From NCBI GenBank assembly GCA_003576705.1, contig QOZS01000002.1, forward strand, positions 120,458-184,457: a DNA stretch of 64,000 bases, written 5' to 3'. The notes under the pieces are model-generated. The model searched no databases, had not been told where the DNA came from, and was given only the letters and a program-made list of their open reading frames with translations. Every line of letters starts with the position of its first letter. Positions within the stretch are counted from its first letter, which is position 1. Shown in pieces: positions 48,918 through 57,840 of the stretch. The position numbers and the translations under genes were made by a program. This stretch comes from Desertibaculum subflavum. Its GTDB lineage: Bacteria; Pseudomonadota; Alphaproteobacteria; Ferrovibrionales; Ferrovibrionaceae.

Positions 48918-49451
48918 TCACCGGGCGATGGTCTCGACCCGGCGGATGCGCTTCTGCAGCTGCATGATGCCGTAGACCAGCGCCTCCGCCGTGGGCGGGC
49001 AGCCGGGCACGTAGATATCGACCGGCACGATGCGGTCGCAGCCGCGCACCACGGAATAACTGTAGTGGTAATAGCCGCCGCCATTGGCGCAGGAGCCCAT
49101 CGAGATGACGTAGCGCGGCTCCGCCATCTGGTCGTAGACCTTGCGCAAGGCCGGGGCCATCTTGTTGGTCAAGGTGCCGGCGACGATCATCACGTCCGAC
49201 TGCCGCGGGCTCGCGCGCGGCACCACGCCCAGCCGGTCGAGGTCGTAGCGCGGCATATAGGCGTGGATCATTTCGACGGCGCAGCAGGCCAGCCCGAAGG
49301 TCATCGGCCAGAGCGAGCCGGTGCGGGCCCAGTTGACCAGCTTGTCGAGTTGGGTGACCAGATAGCCCTTGTCAGCCAGCGCGTCCTGGAACGCCTTCAG
49401 CGCCGCCTCGTGGTCGCTGGTGAGGGCAATGGTGCCGGCGCTCATTCCCAT
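48918..49451 (-). CDS. nuoB: NADH-quinone oxidoreductase subunit B
   Basis: A 177-residue protein that holds cluster N2, the last electron carrier before quinone. The ligands are the adjacent pair in [10 protein letters not shown], then GSCANGGG and [17 protein letters not shown] 49451 was chosen because GGGAG stands seven bases upstream. ATG 49445 overlaps the nuoA stop as ATGA and is an equally common arrangement. Either way nuoA and nuoB overlap. Confidence 0.96.
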   Translation of the reverse strand: MGMSAGTIALTSDHEAALKAFQDALADKGYLVTQLDKLVNWARTGSLWPMTFGLACCAVEMIHAYMPRYDLDRLGVVPRASPRQSDVMIVAGTLTNKMAPALRKVYDQMAEPRYVISMGSCANGGGYYHYSYSVVRGCDRIVPVDIYVPGCPPTAEALVYGIMQLQKRIRRVETIAR

Positions 49452-49807
49452 TCGAGCGCTCCCTTCTTCCACTCGTAGATGAAGCCGACGGTCAGCACGC
49501 CGAGGAAGACCATCATCGACCAGAAGCCGACCACGCCGATCTCACCCAGCGTGACCGCCCACGGGAACAAGAAGGCAACTTCCAGGTCGAAAATGATGAA
49601 CAGGATCGCCACCAGGTAGAACCGCACGTCGAACTGCTTGCGCGAATCGTCGAACGGCTCGAAGCCGCATTCGTAAGGCGACAGCTTCTCCGCCTCCGGC
49701 CTCTGCTTGGCGGCGATGATCGACACCAGGATCATGACGAGGGCCAGACCCACCGCGATCCCCAGAAACAGCAGGATCGGCAGGTACTCGGCCAGCAGCG
49801 CTTGCAT
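49442..49807 (-). CDS. nuoA: NADH-quinone oxidoreductase subunit A
   Basis: A 121-residue ND3 homologue with three membrane helices. The long loop after helix 1 carries [19 protein letters not shown], including the Cys of the active/deactive-transition loop, followed by [19 protein letters not shown]. It is the first gene of the 14-gene operon, 76 bp downstream of a candidate promoter. Confidence 0.97.
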   Translation of the reverse strand: MQALLAEYLPILLFLGIAVGLALVMILVSIIAAKQRPEAEKLSPYECGFEPFDDSRKQFDVRFYLVAILFIIFDLEVAFLFPWAVTLGEIGVVGFWSMMVFLGVLTVGFIYEWKKGALEWE

Positions 49808-49882
49808 GATTCGACCCTAGATCGGCGCCCCGGCCGCACCCGACGCGAGCAGCAGCCTTCGGCGCCCCCCGAAAACGGCCGG

Positions 49883-49911
49883 AGTATAGGCGCGGCTCCC
49901 GGTGATGGGAA
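49883..49911 (-). promoter_or_regulatory. Candidate promoter of the nuo operon
   Basis: On the minus strand, TTCCCA (49906-49911) and TATACT (49883-49888) are separated by 17 bp. The -10 matches five of six consensus positions and the -35 four of six. It lies 76 bp before nuoA, in the 193-bp gap after the sensor kinase, and is the best match in that gap. Confidence 0.45.
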
Positions 49912-50000
49912 GGTTTCCGGCTCGCAGGTGCGAAATGTCGCGCCGCCGGCGGAAACCTGGCCGAACCGGCGAGATCGGCCGCCGGAATCGCCCGCCGGAA

Positions 50001-53000
50001 TCAGGCGGCGGCGGACAGGCCGTCGAGCGCCCTGGTCGCCTCCCGGATCGCATCCCCGAGCTCGCGCACCAGCGCCGCCCGTGCGTCTTCGCCCAGGTCG
50101 CAGCGTTCGATCCGTTCCGCGATGTCGGCCAGGCGCAAGACGCCGAAATTCCCCGCCACGCCCTTCAGCGAATGCGCCGCGGCGGCCACGGCGCCGGCAT
50201 CGCGGCTCGCATTGGCCGCCACGACGGTGGCGACGGCCGCCGTCAGCGACGGCAGCAGGCTGGCGATCAGGTCGTCGAAAGCGCGCCGGTCGAGCACGTC
50301 CCGAATCTCGTCCAGCCGGCCGCGATCGAGCACCGGCAGGGCGCCGGCCGCCTGCTGCGCCGCCCCCGGCGCCGCGCCGGCCGGCGCGTCGACGGCATGC
50401 GCCATCGCGGCGAACAGTCGCGCGGCGTCGATCGGCTTCGGCACGTGATCGTCCATGCCGGCCGCCAGATAGCGCTCGCGGTCGCCGACCAGGGCATTGG
50501 CGGTCAGGGCGATGATCGGCACCCGCGCCGCGCTGCCGCCCAAGTCGCGGATCTGACGGGTCGCCTCGAGCCCGTCCACCACCGGCATCTGCACGTCCAT
50601 GAGGATCAGGTCGAACCGGCTCTCGCGTGCCGCCGCGACCGCCTCGGCGCCGTTGCCGGCCAGCGCGACGACATGGCCGGCCCGCTCCAGCAGCTTGCGC
50701 ACCAGCACCTGGTTGATCTCGTTGTCCTCTGCGACCAGCACGCGCAGCGGGCGAAGCGCCGCCCCGCCGGATGCCTTGCCGCCGTCATCGGTGCTCTCGA
50801 TCGCGGCGGCGTCGCCGGCCGGCAGCGGCACGGCGAACCAGAAGCGGCTGCCCGTCTGCGGATCGCTCTCGACGCCGATCTCGCCCCCCATGAGCTGGAC
50901 CAACTGCTTGCAGATGGAAAGGCCGAGCCCGGTGCCGCCATAGCGCCGCGCGGTGGACGAATCCGCCTGCACGAACCGATCGAAGATCTTCGCCTGGGCC
51001 TCGCGCGGGATGCCGATGCCGGTATCGATCACCTCGAACCTGAGGCGCGCCGCTTCGCGCGTCACCTGGATCCGGATCGAGCCGCCTTCGGTGAATTTGA
51101 TCGCGTTGCCGACCAGGTTGAACAGGATCTGCCGCAATCGTGTCGGATCGCCGCGGAACCAGCCGGAGGCCGCCGGCGCGATCTCGGTCAGAAGCTCGTT
51201 CCGCCGCGCCCGCGCCCGCGCCGCCAGCAGCGAGACCACGGCATCGACCACCGGCTCGAGATGGAAGTCGACCGCCTCGAGCTCGACCCGGCCGGCTTCC
51301 AGCTTCGAGATGTCGAGGATGTCGTCGATGATCGCCATCAGCCCGTCGGCGCTGCGTCGGGCGAGGCTCAGATAGCCGGCCTGCTCCGCATTGGCCGACA
51401 TGGCCTCCGCCAGGCCCAGCATGCCGATCACGCCGTTCATCGGCGTGCGGATCTCATGGCTCATCACCGCGAGGAATTCCGACTTCGCGGCGCTTGCCGC
51501 CTCGATCTCCGCCTGCTGCCGCTTCAGGTCGGAGATGTCGGTGATGGTGACCACGGTGCGCCCGTGCCGGGCCGGCATCGTGACATGGCGGTACCAGCGC
51601 GCGTTGAAGCCCTCGAACTCGACGGCGCCGCGACGGTGCGACCGGAAGGATTGCAGCATCGCCTCGCCGATCGGGTCCTCCGCCGCCGCCGTGCCGGCGG
51701 CCCGGGCCGCGCGATGCCGGCGCTCGATGATCTCCTCGAAATGCAGCCCGACGATCGGCCCCATCGCCCGGCGGATCGACGGCGCGAACCTGTCGTTGTG
51801 CAGCACGAGCTTGCCATGCGCGTCGAACAGGCCGAATCCGGCATCTATGGACTCGATGGCGTCGCGCAGCGAGCTCTTCGCCCGCTTCAGGGCCGAGATG
51901 TCGGTGGCGACCATGACGGTGCCGCCATCGGGCGTCGGCTTGCGGCTGATCCACAGCGTGCGCCCGTCGGTCAGGCGCCGCTCGTAGCTCTGATGCTGGG
52001 CGAGGCCGTGCTCGGCCACCCGCTCCGCAAGCCAATGCTCGGCATCGTCCTCGACGGTGGGATCGACGATGTCCCGCAGCACCAGGCGGGCCAGATCGCC
52101 GAAGCTGCGCCCGGTCAGCTCGCCCGCATCGCGGAAGCTCGGATAGGTCTCGCGAAACCGCGTGTTGTGCATGGCGAGGTTGCCCTGCGCGTCGAACAGC
52201 GCGAAGGCGTCGGGGATGCTTTCGATCGCCTGGCGCAGCCGCATCTCGGTGCGCTTCATGGCCGTGATGTCGGTGCCGACCATCACGCGCCCGCCATCCG
52301 GCGTCGGACGGCTGTTGATCAGCAGCGTGCGCCCGCCGCTGACTTCCAGCTCGTAGGGCGCCTCGGTCCGCGGCGCCAGCGCGATCCAGCCGTTCGGATC
52401 CTCGGCCGCCACCGGCTCGGCGATCTCGGGCACGGCGAGCCGGCGCAGGGCCGCGCGGGTGATGCCGACCAGGCTGGGCGCGGCGGCAAAGCCCGCCAGC
52501 ATGGTGCGGAACTTCTCGTTGTGCATGACCAGCCGCTCGTCGCGGTCCCACAGCGCGAAGCTGTCGCCGATGCTCTCGATCGACTGCCTGAGCCGCATCT
52601 CGGCATGCTTCAGCGCGGTGATGTTGGTGCGCGTGACGACGACGCTGCCGCTCGGCGTGCGGCGGGCGACCGTGCGGAACCATTCTCCGTGGATACCCGG
52701 CAATTCGAGCGGCACGCCGTCGGCCCGCGCGAATGCCTCCAGCATGGCCCGCTTGTTGGCTTCGAGGTCGACCGGTTCGATGTACTCGTCGATATAGGCG
52801 TCGAGATGAGCCAGCAGTTCCAGTGCGGTCTTGCCGCGCAGATCGCCATGCGTCGCCGCGACGCGCGGCAGCAGCAGGTCGTTGTACTGTTCGAGCCTGC
52901 CCTCCTGGTCGAACAGGCCGAGGCCGATATCCATCCCGTCGATCGCGTCGCGCAGGCGCATCTCGCTGCGCTTGAGGGCGGTGATGTTGGTGAGGGTGAT

Positions 53001-54368
53001 CACCGTGCCGCCGTCGCTCATCCGGTGGCAGGCATAGCGGAACCAGCGGCCGCCGCTGACCGGCCGGTCGAGCGGCGTGCCGTCGGCACGCGCGAACCCG
53101 TCGAGCAGCGCCCGCTTCAGCGCCGCGAGATCGACACCCGCCGAACCGAAGACGTTGAGCTGGGCATACCGGTCGATCAGATCGGACACGTGTACGCCCG
53201 GCAGGCTTTCCCGATCGGTTATCCGGGGCAGGAAGCGGCTGTTGCAGCGGACCAGGCGGCCGTCCGGCCCGAACAGGCCGACGCCGAGATCGAGGCTCTC
53301 CACCGCGTCGGCGAGCTGGATCTCGGTGGCGGAGAGCGACCGGCCGAGCCGCTCGGCGAGCGCCAGCGCCTGCCGGCGCGTCCGGCCGAGCAGCCAGACC
53401 AGGCCGCCGAGCAGGCCCGACAGCGCCGCGCCGATCGCATCGACCATCCAGGGCTCGGCCGGCTGCGGGGCAAGCTGCTCGACGGTGGCGCGCCAGTCCC
53501 GCCCGCCGAACCGCACCAGCTCGTCATGCGGCACCGGCGACGGGCCGTCGACGGGCGGCGCCAGCGCGCCGGCCACGGCGATCGGCGGCGCCGGCAAGCC
53601 GTTCTCGTCGTCGGCGATGGTGACGCGGAGCGGCGCGTCCGCCGGCACGATGTCCTGGATCATCCGCGCCGTGACCACGGCGAGCGACACCCAGCCGACA
53701 ATGGTGGCACGCCGCGCTTCCTCGGTCGGCGGCACCACGTTGCCGCGGAAGACCGGGAAGTTCAGCACCACGGCCATCTCGCCGGCGCTGAGCTGCACCG
53801 GCGTGAAGGGCCGGGTGACGGTCGGCGATCCGGTGGCGATGGAGGCCTGCAGCGCCTGGTGCACGGTCGGGTTGGCGCAGGCATCGCGGCCGATGACCGG
53901 CGCGTTGCGGGCGCGCGGCTCGCTCTGGACGATGATGCAGTGCGGGCCGGCCTCGGCCCGGTTCTGCAGCGCGAACCGGGGGTCGCGCGCCGTCTCGGCC
54001 GCGACCAGGGCCTCGAGGCCCGCCGCCTCGACCCGGCGGATGAACGAAACGCCCTGCAGGCCGGGGAAGCGCCGCTCCAGGTCCAGCCCTTCGATGAAGG
54101 CCCGCCAATGCGCCGGGTTCGGATGTCCGTCGGCGGCGGCGATCGCCTGCGCCGCGAAGCCGGCCGCCTCGATCGCCGACAGGCGGCGGCGCAGTTCGGT
54201 CAGGATGGCGCCGGCGCGCATGTCCTGCGCATCGGTCGCCATCTTCACTTCGGCACGCCGCACTTCGGCGCGCTGCCAGGCGGTTGCGCCGAGGCCGGCA
54301 ACGAGGATCGCGGCGGCCAGCGCGGTCCCCCATTCCCTGGCAATGTTGGCGAATCGCATGACCGGCAT
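50001..54368 (-). CDS. Hybrid sensor histidine kinase: CHASE-like, five PAS, kinase, REC, Hpt
   Basis: A 1455-residue membrane phosphorelay kinase. Helix 1 spans about residues 14-32, a periplasmic CHASE-type sensor about 40-300 (GLQGVSFIRRVE, FPVFRG), and helix 2 about 307-329. Five PAS repeats start near 353, 473, 593, 712 and 835, each opening like LRxAIESIxxxFxLFDxxG and four ending in NITALK/DISALK-type linkers. The HisKA domain has phospho-accepting His971 (VMSHEIRTPMN), and the ATPase has NLVGNAIKF and GGTGLGLSI. The receiver has Asp1258 (LILMDVQMP), and the C-terminal Hpt has His1399 (AAHSLKGVAGNFG). No output regulator is adjacent. A later ATG at 54359 is possible. Confidence 0.92.
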   Translation of the reverse strand: MPVMRFANIAREWGTALAAAILVAGLGATAWQRAEVRRAEVKMATDAQDMRAGAILTELRRRLSAIEAAGFAAQAIAAADGHPNPAHWRAFIEGLDLERRFPGLQGVSFIRRVEAAGLEALVAAETARDPRFALQNRAEAGPHCIIVQSEPRARNAPVIGRDACANPTVHQALQASIATGSPTVTRPFTPVQLSAGEMAVVLNFPVFRGNVVPPTEEARRATIVGWVSLAVVTARMIQDIVPADAPLRVTIADDENGLPAPPIAVAGALAPPVDGPSPVPHDELVRFGGRDWRATVEQLAPQPAEPWMVDAIGAALSGLLGGLVWLLGRTRRQALALAERLGRSLSATEIQLADAVESLDLGVGLFGPDGRLVRCNSRFLPRITDRESLPGVHVSDLIDRYAQLNVFGSAGVDLAALKRALLDGFARADGTPLDRPVSGGRWFRYACHRMSDGGTVITLTNITALKRSEMRLRDAIDGMDIGLGLFDQEGRLEQYNDLLLPRVAATHGDLRGKTALELLAHLDAYIDEYIEPVDLEANKRAMLEAFARADGVPLELPGIHGEWFRTVARRTPSGSVVVTRTNITALKHAEMRLRQSIESIGDSFALWDRDERLVMHNEKFRTMLAGFAAAPSLVGITRAALRRLAVPEIAEPVAAEDPNGWIALAPRTEAPYELEVSGGRTLLINSRPTPDGGRVMVGTDITAMKRTEMRLRQAIESIPDAFALFDAQGNLAMHNTRFRETYPSFRDAGELTGRSFGDLARLVLRDIVDPTVEDDAEHWLAERVAEHGLAQHQSYERRLTDGRTLWISRKPTPDGGTVMVATDISALKRAKSSLRDAIESIDAGFGLFDAHGKLVLHNDRFAPSIRRAMGPIVGLHFEEIIERRHRAARAAGTAAAEDPIGEAMLQSFRSHRRGAVEFEGFNARWYRHVTMPARHGRTVVTITDISDLKRQQAEIEAASAAKSEFLAVMSHEIRTPMNGVIGMLGLAEAMSANAEQAGYLSLARRSADGLMAIIDDILDISKLEAGRVELEAVDFHLEPVVDAVVSLLAARARARRNELLTEIAPAASGWFRGDPTRLRQILFNLVGNAIKFTEGGSIRIQVTREAARLRFEVIDTGIGIPREAQAKIFDRFVQADSSTARRYGGTGLGLSICKQLVQLMGGEIGVESDPQTGSRFWFAVPLPAGDAAAIESTDDGGKASGGAALRPLRVLVAEDNEINQVLVRKLLERAGHVVALAGNGAEAVAAARESRFDLILMDVQMPVVDGLEATRQIRDLGGSAARVPIIALTANALVGDRERYLAAGMDDHVPKPIDAARLFAAMAHAVDAPAGAAPGAAQQAAGALPVLDRGRLDEIRDVLDRRAFDDLIASLLPSLTAAVATVVAANASRDAGAVAAAAHSLKGVAGNFGVLRLADIAERIERCDLGEDARAALVRELGDAIREATRALDGLSAAA

Positions 54369-54408
54369 CCCGAGGCGCTTGCCCGGATGCTGCCGGATCG
54401 GTCTCTAC

Positions 54409-54421
54409 GCGCTGTTAACGC
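54409..54421 (-). promoter_or_regulatory. GTTAAC-centred motif upstream of the sensor kinase
   Basis: Read on the minus strand this is GCGTTAACAGCGC, 41 bp before the kinase start codon. It is identical over 13 bases to the element at 17630-17642 before manC. It may be a shared regulator site, perhaps related to TTAAC half-sites of CtrA-like regulators. Confidence 0.35.
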
Positions 54422-54574
54422 TCAGATACATCGTTCGGCCTAACGCCAAACCGTTGCAACTGTTCGCAGATTTCAGAAGGAAATGGATCGGTCCGGGGAA
54501 GGCGCCCGCTGGCCGCCCTTCGGGTTCGGCCGCCCGATCCGAGCGCGCCGCCCGGATCTCAAGCCCGCCGCGAC

Positions 54575-54651
<77 letters not shown>

Positions 54652-54728
54652 GCATTCTCGGCGCGAGACGCGCTCCTCTAAGGACCGCGCCTGCCGCTGT
54701 CAAGGAAAGCGGCGGCGGCAGCGAAATT

Positions 54729-54881
54729 TCAGCTGCCGGCGGGCTTTGAGGTGGGCGCCGGCTTGTCGGTCGAGGCGACCGGCGTCGAGGTCGCGGTCGA
54801 CGCGGTCTCCTCCACGCATTGCGCGGCGACGGGGAGGGCCAGGGCGGCCAGGAAACCGGCGAGTACGAGCTTCACGAGCAT
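54729..54881 (-). CDS. Small exported peptide, Thr/Ser/Pro-rich
   Basis: A 50-residue reading frame. It begins MLVKLVLAGFLAALALPVAA, a convincing Sec signal peptide cut near AA-QC, and leaves a mature part of about 30 residues, rich in Thr, Ser, Pro, Ala and Lys, with one Cys directly after the cleavage site. GGAGGT stands six bases before ATG 54881, one of the best ribosome-binding sites in the window. It lies between tRNA-Asp and the divergent ChaN-like gene. The function is unknown. The Cys next to the cleavage site raises the possibility of a lipoprotein, but the lipobox (VAAQC) is poor. Confidence 0.6.
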   Translation of the reverse strand: MLVKLVLAGFLAALALPVAAQCVEETASTATSTPVASTDKPAPTSKPAGS

Positions 54882-54982
54882 CTGCGCACCTCCAGGCGGG
54901 CGATATGGTTATTGTCGCACAAGCGAGGTCCGCGGGGAACGCGGCGCGCCGCCGTTCACGCAACCGTGTCGAAAAGCCTGCC

Positions 54983-55936
54983 ATGCCGCGGATCCTGCCG
55001 CTTCTTTGCCTGCTTCTGCTCGCCGCCTGCGCCGGCGGTTCCGATTGGACCCATCAACTGCGTGCCGACCATCCGCTGGTCGGCCGGATCTGGGATCCGC
55101 AGGCCAATGCCTATGTCGGAGAGGCGGAAGCGCTGCAGCGCGCGGCGGCCGCCGAGCACGTCCTGCTCGGCGAGCGGCACGACAATGCCGATCACCACCG
55201 CCTGCAGGCGCGCGTCGCCCGGGCGGTCCTGGCCAAGGATCGCGGCCGCGCCATCGCCATGGAGATGCTGACGCCGGAGCAGGAGCCGGCGGCACAGAAC
55301 TTCATGACCAGCCGGCCGATGGAAGCGGCCGGCTTCGGCGAGGCGGTCGGCTGGGGCAAGACCGGCTGGCCGCCCTTCGAGATCTACCGGCCCATCATCG
55401 AGACCGCGCTGGTCTATGCGAGCCCGCTGCGCGCCGCCAATCTCGGCCGCGAGGAGGTGCAGACCTTGCGCCGCGGCGGCGCGGCGGCGCTGACCGCGAC
55501 GCGGCGCGCCACGCTCGACCTCGACCGCGAGATCCCGCCGCCGCTCCGCGCGGCGATGGAGCAGGAGATCGCCGATTCCCATTGCGGCGCCCTGCCGCCG
55601 AGCGCCCTCGCCCCCTTCGCCAGCATCCAATGGGCGCGCGACGCGGTGATGGCGGCGACCATGCACGAGGCGAAGCGCTCGATCCTGATCGCCGGCGCCG
55701 GCCATGTGCGGCGCGACCGCGGCGTGCCGCTGCACCTGATCCAGCGCGCCCCGGCCGACCGCGTGCTGTCGATCGCCTTCGTCGAGGTGAGCGCCGAGCT
55801 CACCGACCCGAAGTCGAGGGCCTGGCCGTTCGATCTGGTGTGGTTCACGCCGCGGGTCGACGAGGTCGACCCCTGCGTCAGGTTCCGCGAGCGGATGCGG
55901 CCGGCTTCTCGATCCGGCGTTTCGGCGCCCACTTGA
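54983..55936 (+). CDS. ChaN-family lipoprotein (putative haem/iron binding)
   Basis: A 317-residue lipoprotein. The signal sequence MPRILPLLCLLLLAACAGG has its lipobox Cys at residue 16. The ChaN/DUF399 core begins near residue 60 with HVLLGERHDNADHH, and continues with AMEMLTPEQ, GWGKTGWPPFEIYRPI and the late GAGHVRRDRGVP motif carrying a conserved His. Family members with known structures bind haem as dimers and are linked to iron uptake. Here no iron transporter is adjacent. Its 3' end overlaps the convergent Panacea-like gene by 59 bp. ATG 54983 lacks a clear ribosome-binding site. Confidence 0.82.
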   Translation: MPRILPLLCLLLLAACAGGSDWTHQLRADHPLVGRIWDPQANAYVGEAEALQRAAAAEHVLLGERHDNADHHRLQARVARAVLAKDRGRAIAMEMLTPEQEPAAQNFMTSRPMEAAGFGEAVGWGKTGWPPFEIYRPIIETALVYASPLRAANLGREEVQTLRRGGAAALTATRRATLDLDREIPPPLRAAMEQEIADSHCGALPPSALAPFASIQWARDAVMAATMHEAKRSILIAGAGHVRRDRGVPLHLIQRAPADRVLSIAFVEVSAELTDPKSRAWPFDLVWFTPRVDEVDPCVRFRERMRPASRSGVSAPT

Positions 55937-56489
55937 GCACCATGCGGCCGTCGGCGGTGAAGCGGACGGTGTTCTCGGTCGAGGCCCGTTTCGGCGCCAT
56001 GCGCTCGGCCGCCGAACGCGCCGGCGCATAGGCCCGGCGCATCGCCTCGGCGGTGATCTCGCTGTTGGCGCCGCGCTCGAGCGTGGCGCGCCACAGCCCG
56101 TCGGCGGCAATCAGGCGGCCGAGTTGCACCGTCGACTGGGAACCATATTCATGCCACACGATCTCCAGCACCGCGCGCGCCGCCTTCGACACCATCGGCT
56201 GCGGCGTGACCGCGAGCCCGGCATCCAGCGCCACCAGCACGGTCGGCTCGACCGGCCCCTGCTCGCTCGCCAGGAAGGTTGCCGGCATCAGCTTGGCCCC
56301 GCCCGAACGGCCGACATAGACGGCCTGGGCGAGATACATCAGCTGCTGCAGCTTGCGGGCCGACAGCGTCGCGCTCGCGGCCTCGGCGCGGCTCGTGAAC
56401 CAGAGCGCGACGTCCAGGCTCGAACGCACGGCCGGGCTTGCGGAGGCCAGGGTCGCGGGGGCCAGGGTCGCGGAGGGATGGCGGGTCAT
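55878..56489 (-). CDS. Panacea/SocA-like (DUF4065-type) protein
   Basis: A 203-residue protein whose core, about residues 25-150, matches the alphaproteobacterial relatives of SocA/DUF4065: DVALWFTSRAE, LSARKLQQLMYLAQAVYVGR, KLMPATFLASEQGPVEPTV and EITAEAMRRAY. It ends with RMVLKWAPKRR, a pattern I recall for this widespread hypothetical family. SocA is a proteolytic adaptor/antitoxin in Caulobacter; that role is not shown for this subfamily, and no toxin gene lies beside it. The first 24 residues are Ala/Ser/Thr-rich, so a later start is possible. Confidence 0.6.
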   Translation of the reverse strand: MTRHPSATLAPATLASASPAVRSSLDVALWFTSRAEAASATLSARKLQQLMYLAQAVYVGRSGGAKLMPATFLASEQGPVEPTVLVALDAGLAVTPQPMVSKAARAVLEIVWHEYGSQSTVQLGRLIAADGLWRATLERGANSEITAEAMRRAYAPARSAAERMAPKRASTENTVRFTADGRMVLKWAPKRRIEKPAASARGT

Positions 56490-56536
56490 CCGGCCAGTGA
56501 ACGGCGGCCAGGGTTAGCGTTCCGTAAAGACCGCCC

Positions 56537-57667
56537 TCACCGCTTGCTGCGCCAGGTGACGACCGAGCTGACGGCGTAGTTCCAGACGGCGCCAACCAGC
56601 GCGCCGACCAGGCCCGAGACCCACCAGGTCCATTTCTGCTCGAAGGCGAAACTGGCGAAGCCGACATTGGCGACCACGCCGAGGCCGCAGACGAGATAGA
56701 ACGAGATCAGGCCCCAGACCACGCGCCAGCCCCTGAGGCGGCGGTCGCGATAGGTCAGCACGTTGTTGAGGAAGAAGTTCGACGTCATCGCCACGAAGGT
56801 GGCGATGGTCTGCGCCGCCACGAAGGCGACGCCCATCGCCTGGTGCAGCACGCCGAGCGTCGCGAGATGCACCACGACGCCGGAGCCGCCGATCATGCCG
56901 AACAGCAGGAAGCGCACCGGCACGAAGCGGCCGAACATCTTGTCCAGCAGCAGCAGCAGGAATTCGAGCACGACCATGCTGTCGAGCTTGCTCTCGCCGT
57001 GGATGCGCTGGCGGAACACGAAGGGCAGCTCCTTGAAGCGGAGCGGCTTCGGCGCCGAGGCGAACAGATCGACCAGGATCTTGAAGCCGATGGCGGAGAG
57101 GTTGCGCACCGAGCCCTCGAAGGCGGCGCGCGTGATCATGAAGAAGCCGCTCATCGGATCGGAGAGATGCGATTTCAGCACCAGGCGCGCGAGCCGGGTG
57201 GCGAAATCGCTGATGGCGACGCGCGAGGCCGCCCAGTCGCCGAGCCCGCCGCCTTCGACATGCCGGCTCGCCACCACGGCGTCGTAATTGCCGCTGGTGA
57301 TCTCGGCATACATCTTCGGCAGCAGGTTCTCGTCATGCTGCAGGTCGGCATCCATCACGGCGAGATAGGGTGCCGAGGAAGCCAGCATGCCCTCGACGCA
57401 GGCGGAGGAGAGGCCGCGGCGGCCGATCCGCTGCACGCAGCGCACATAGGGCTTGTCGCGGCCGAGCCGGCGCACCTCGTCGGCGGTGCCGTCCGGGCTG
57501 TCGTCGTCGACGAAGATCGCCTCCCAGGCGATGCCGGCCAGCACCTTCTCCAGCCGCGCCACCAGCTCGGCGACGTTGTCGCGCTCCTTGAAGGTCGGGA
57601 TGACGATGGAAAGCTCGGCGGCACGCACCGCCGCCAGGGGCGGAACCGCGATTTCGGCGTCGTTCAT
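56537..57667 (-). CDS. Polyprenyl-phosphate glycosyltransferase (GT2) with GtrA domain
   Basis: A 376-residue fusion. The N-terminal GT-A domain (about 20-240) has SIVIPTFKERDNV, the acidic AIFVDDDSPDGT, and MDADLQHDENLL as the metal-binding DxD-type site, as in dolichol-phosphate mannosyltransferases. The C-terminal GtrA-like domain (about 245-370) has four membrane helices. Such fusions make polyprenyl-phosphate sugars on the inner membrane for later transfer by GT-C enzymes. ATG 57667 was chosen over the longer frame since GGGGA stands upstream. Mannose supply from manC and the GT87 gene at 60750 fit this role. Confidence 0.88.
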   Translation of the reverse strand: MNDAEIAVPPLAAVRAAELSIVIPTFKERDNVAELVARLEKVLAGIAWEAIFVDDDSPDGTADEVRRLGRDKPYVRCVQRIGRRGLSSACVEGMLASSAPYLAVMDADLQHDENLLPKMYAEITSGNYDAVVASRHVEGGGLGDWAASRVAISDFATRLARLVLKSHLSDPMSGFFMITRAAFEGSVRNLSAIGFKILVDLFASAPKPLRFKELPFVFRQRIHGESKLDSMVVLEFLLLLLDKMFGRFVPVRFLLFGMIGGSGVVVHLATLGVLHQAMGVAFVAAQTIATFVAMTSNFFLNNVLTYRDRRLRGWRVVWGLISFYLVCGLGVVANVGFASFAFEQKWTWWVSGLVGALVGAVWNYAVSSVVTWRSKR

Positions 57668-57840
57668 ACAGCGGTCCCCACTCGTGACGGCCAGGATCGC
57701 CGTCATAGGTCAATGAATGGTTGCGGCGCCTGGGATACCCCCGGCCCGCGCCGCGACGCCCCATATCACAGCGATGGCCTCGCAGCGATGGCCGGCGGGT
57801 CGCGCCTGGCTGCCGGGCGCCGCCGGCCGCGCCCAATGCG

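Noticed and set aside
49902..54443. A 1513-codon plus-strand frame opposite the sensor kinase
   Set aside because: Low-complexity Arg/Ala/Asp translation with no motif. The kinase on the other strand has all expected catalytic residues.
54549..54574. GC-rich stretch after tRNA-Asp considered as a terminator
   Set aside because: No clean stem followed by T residues could be drawn.
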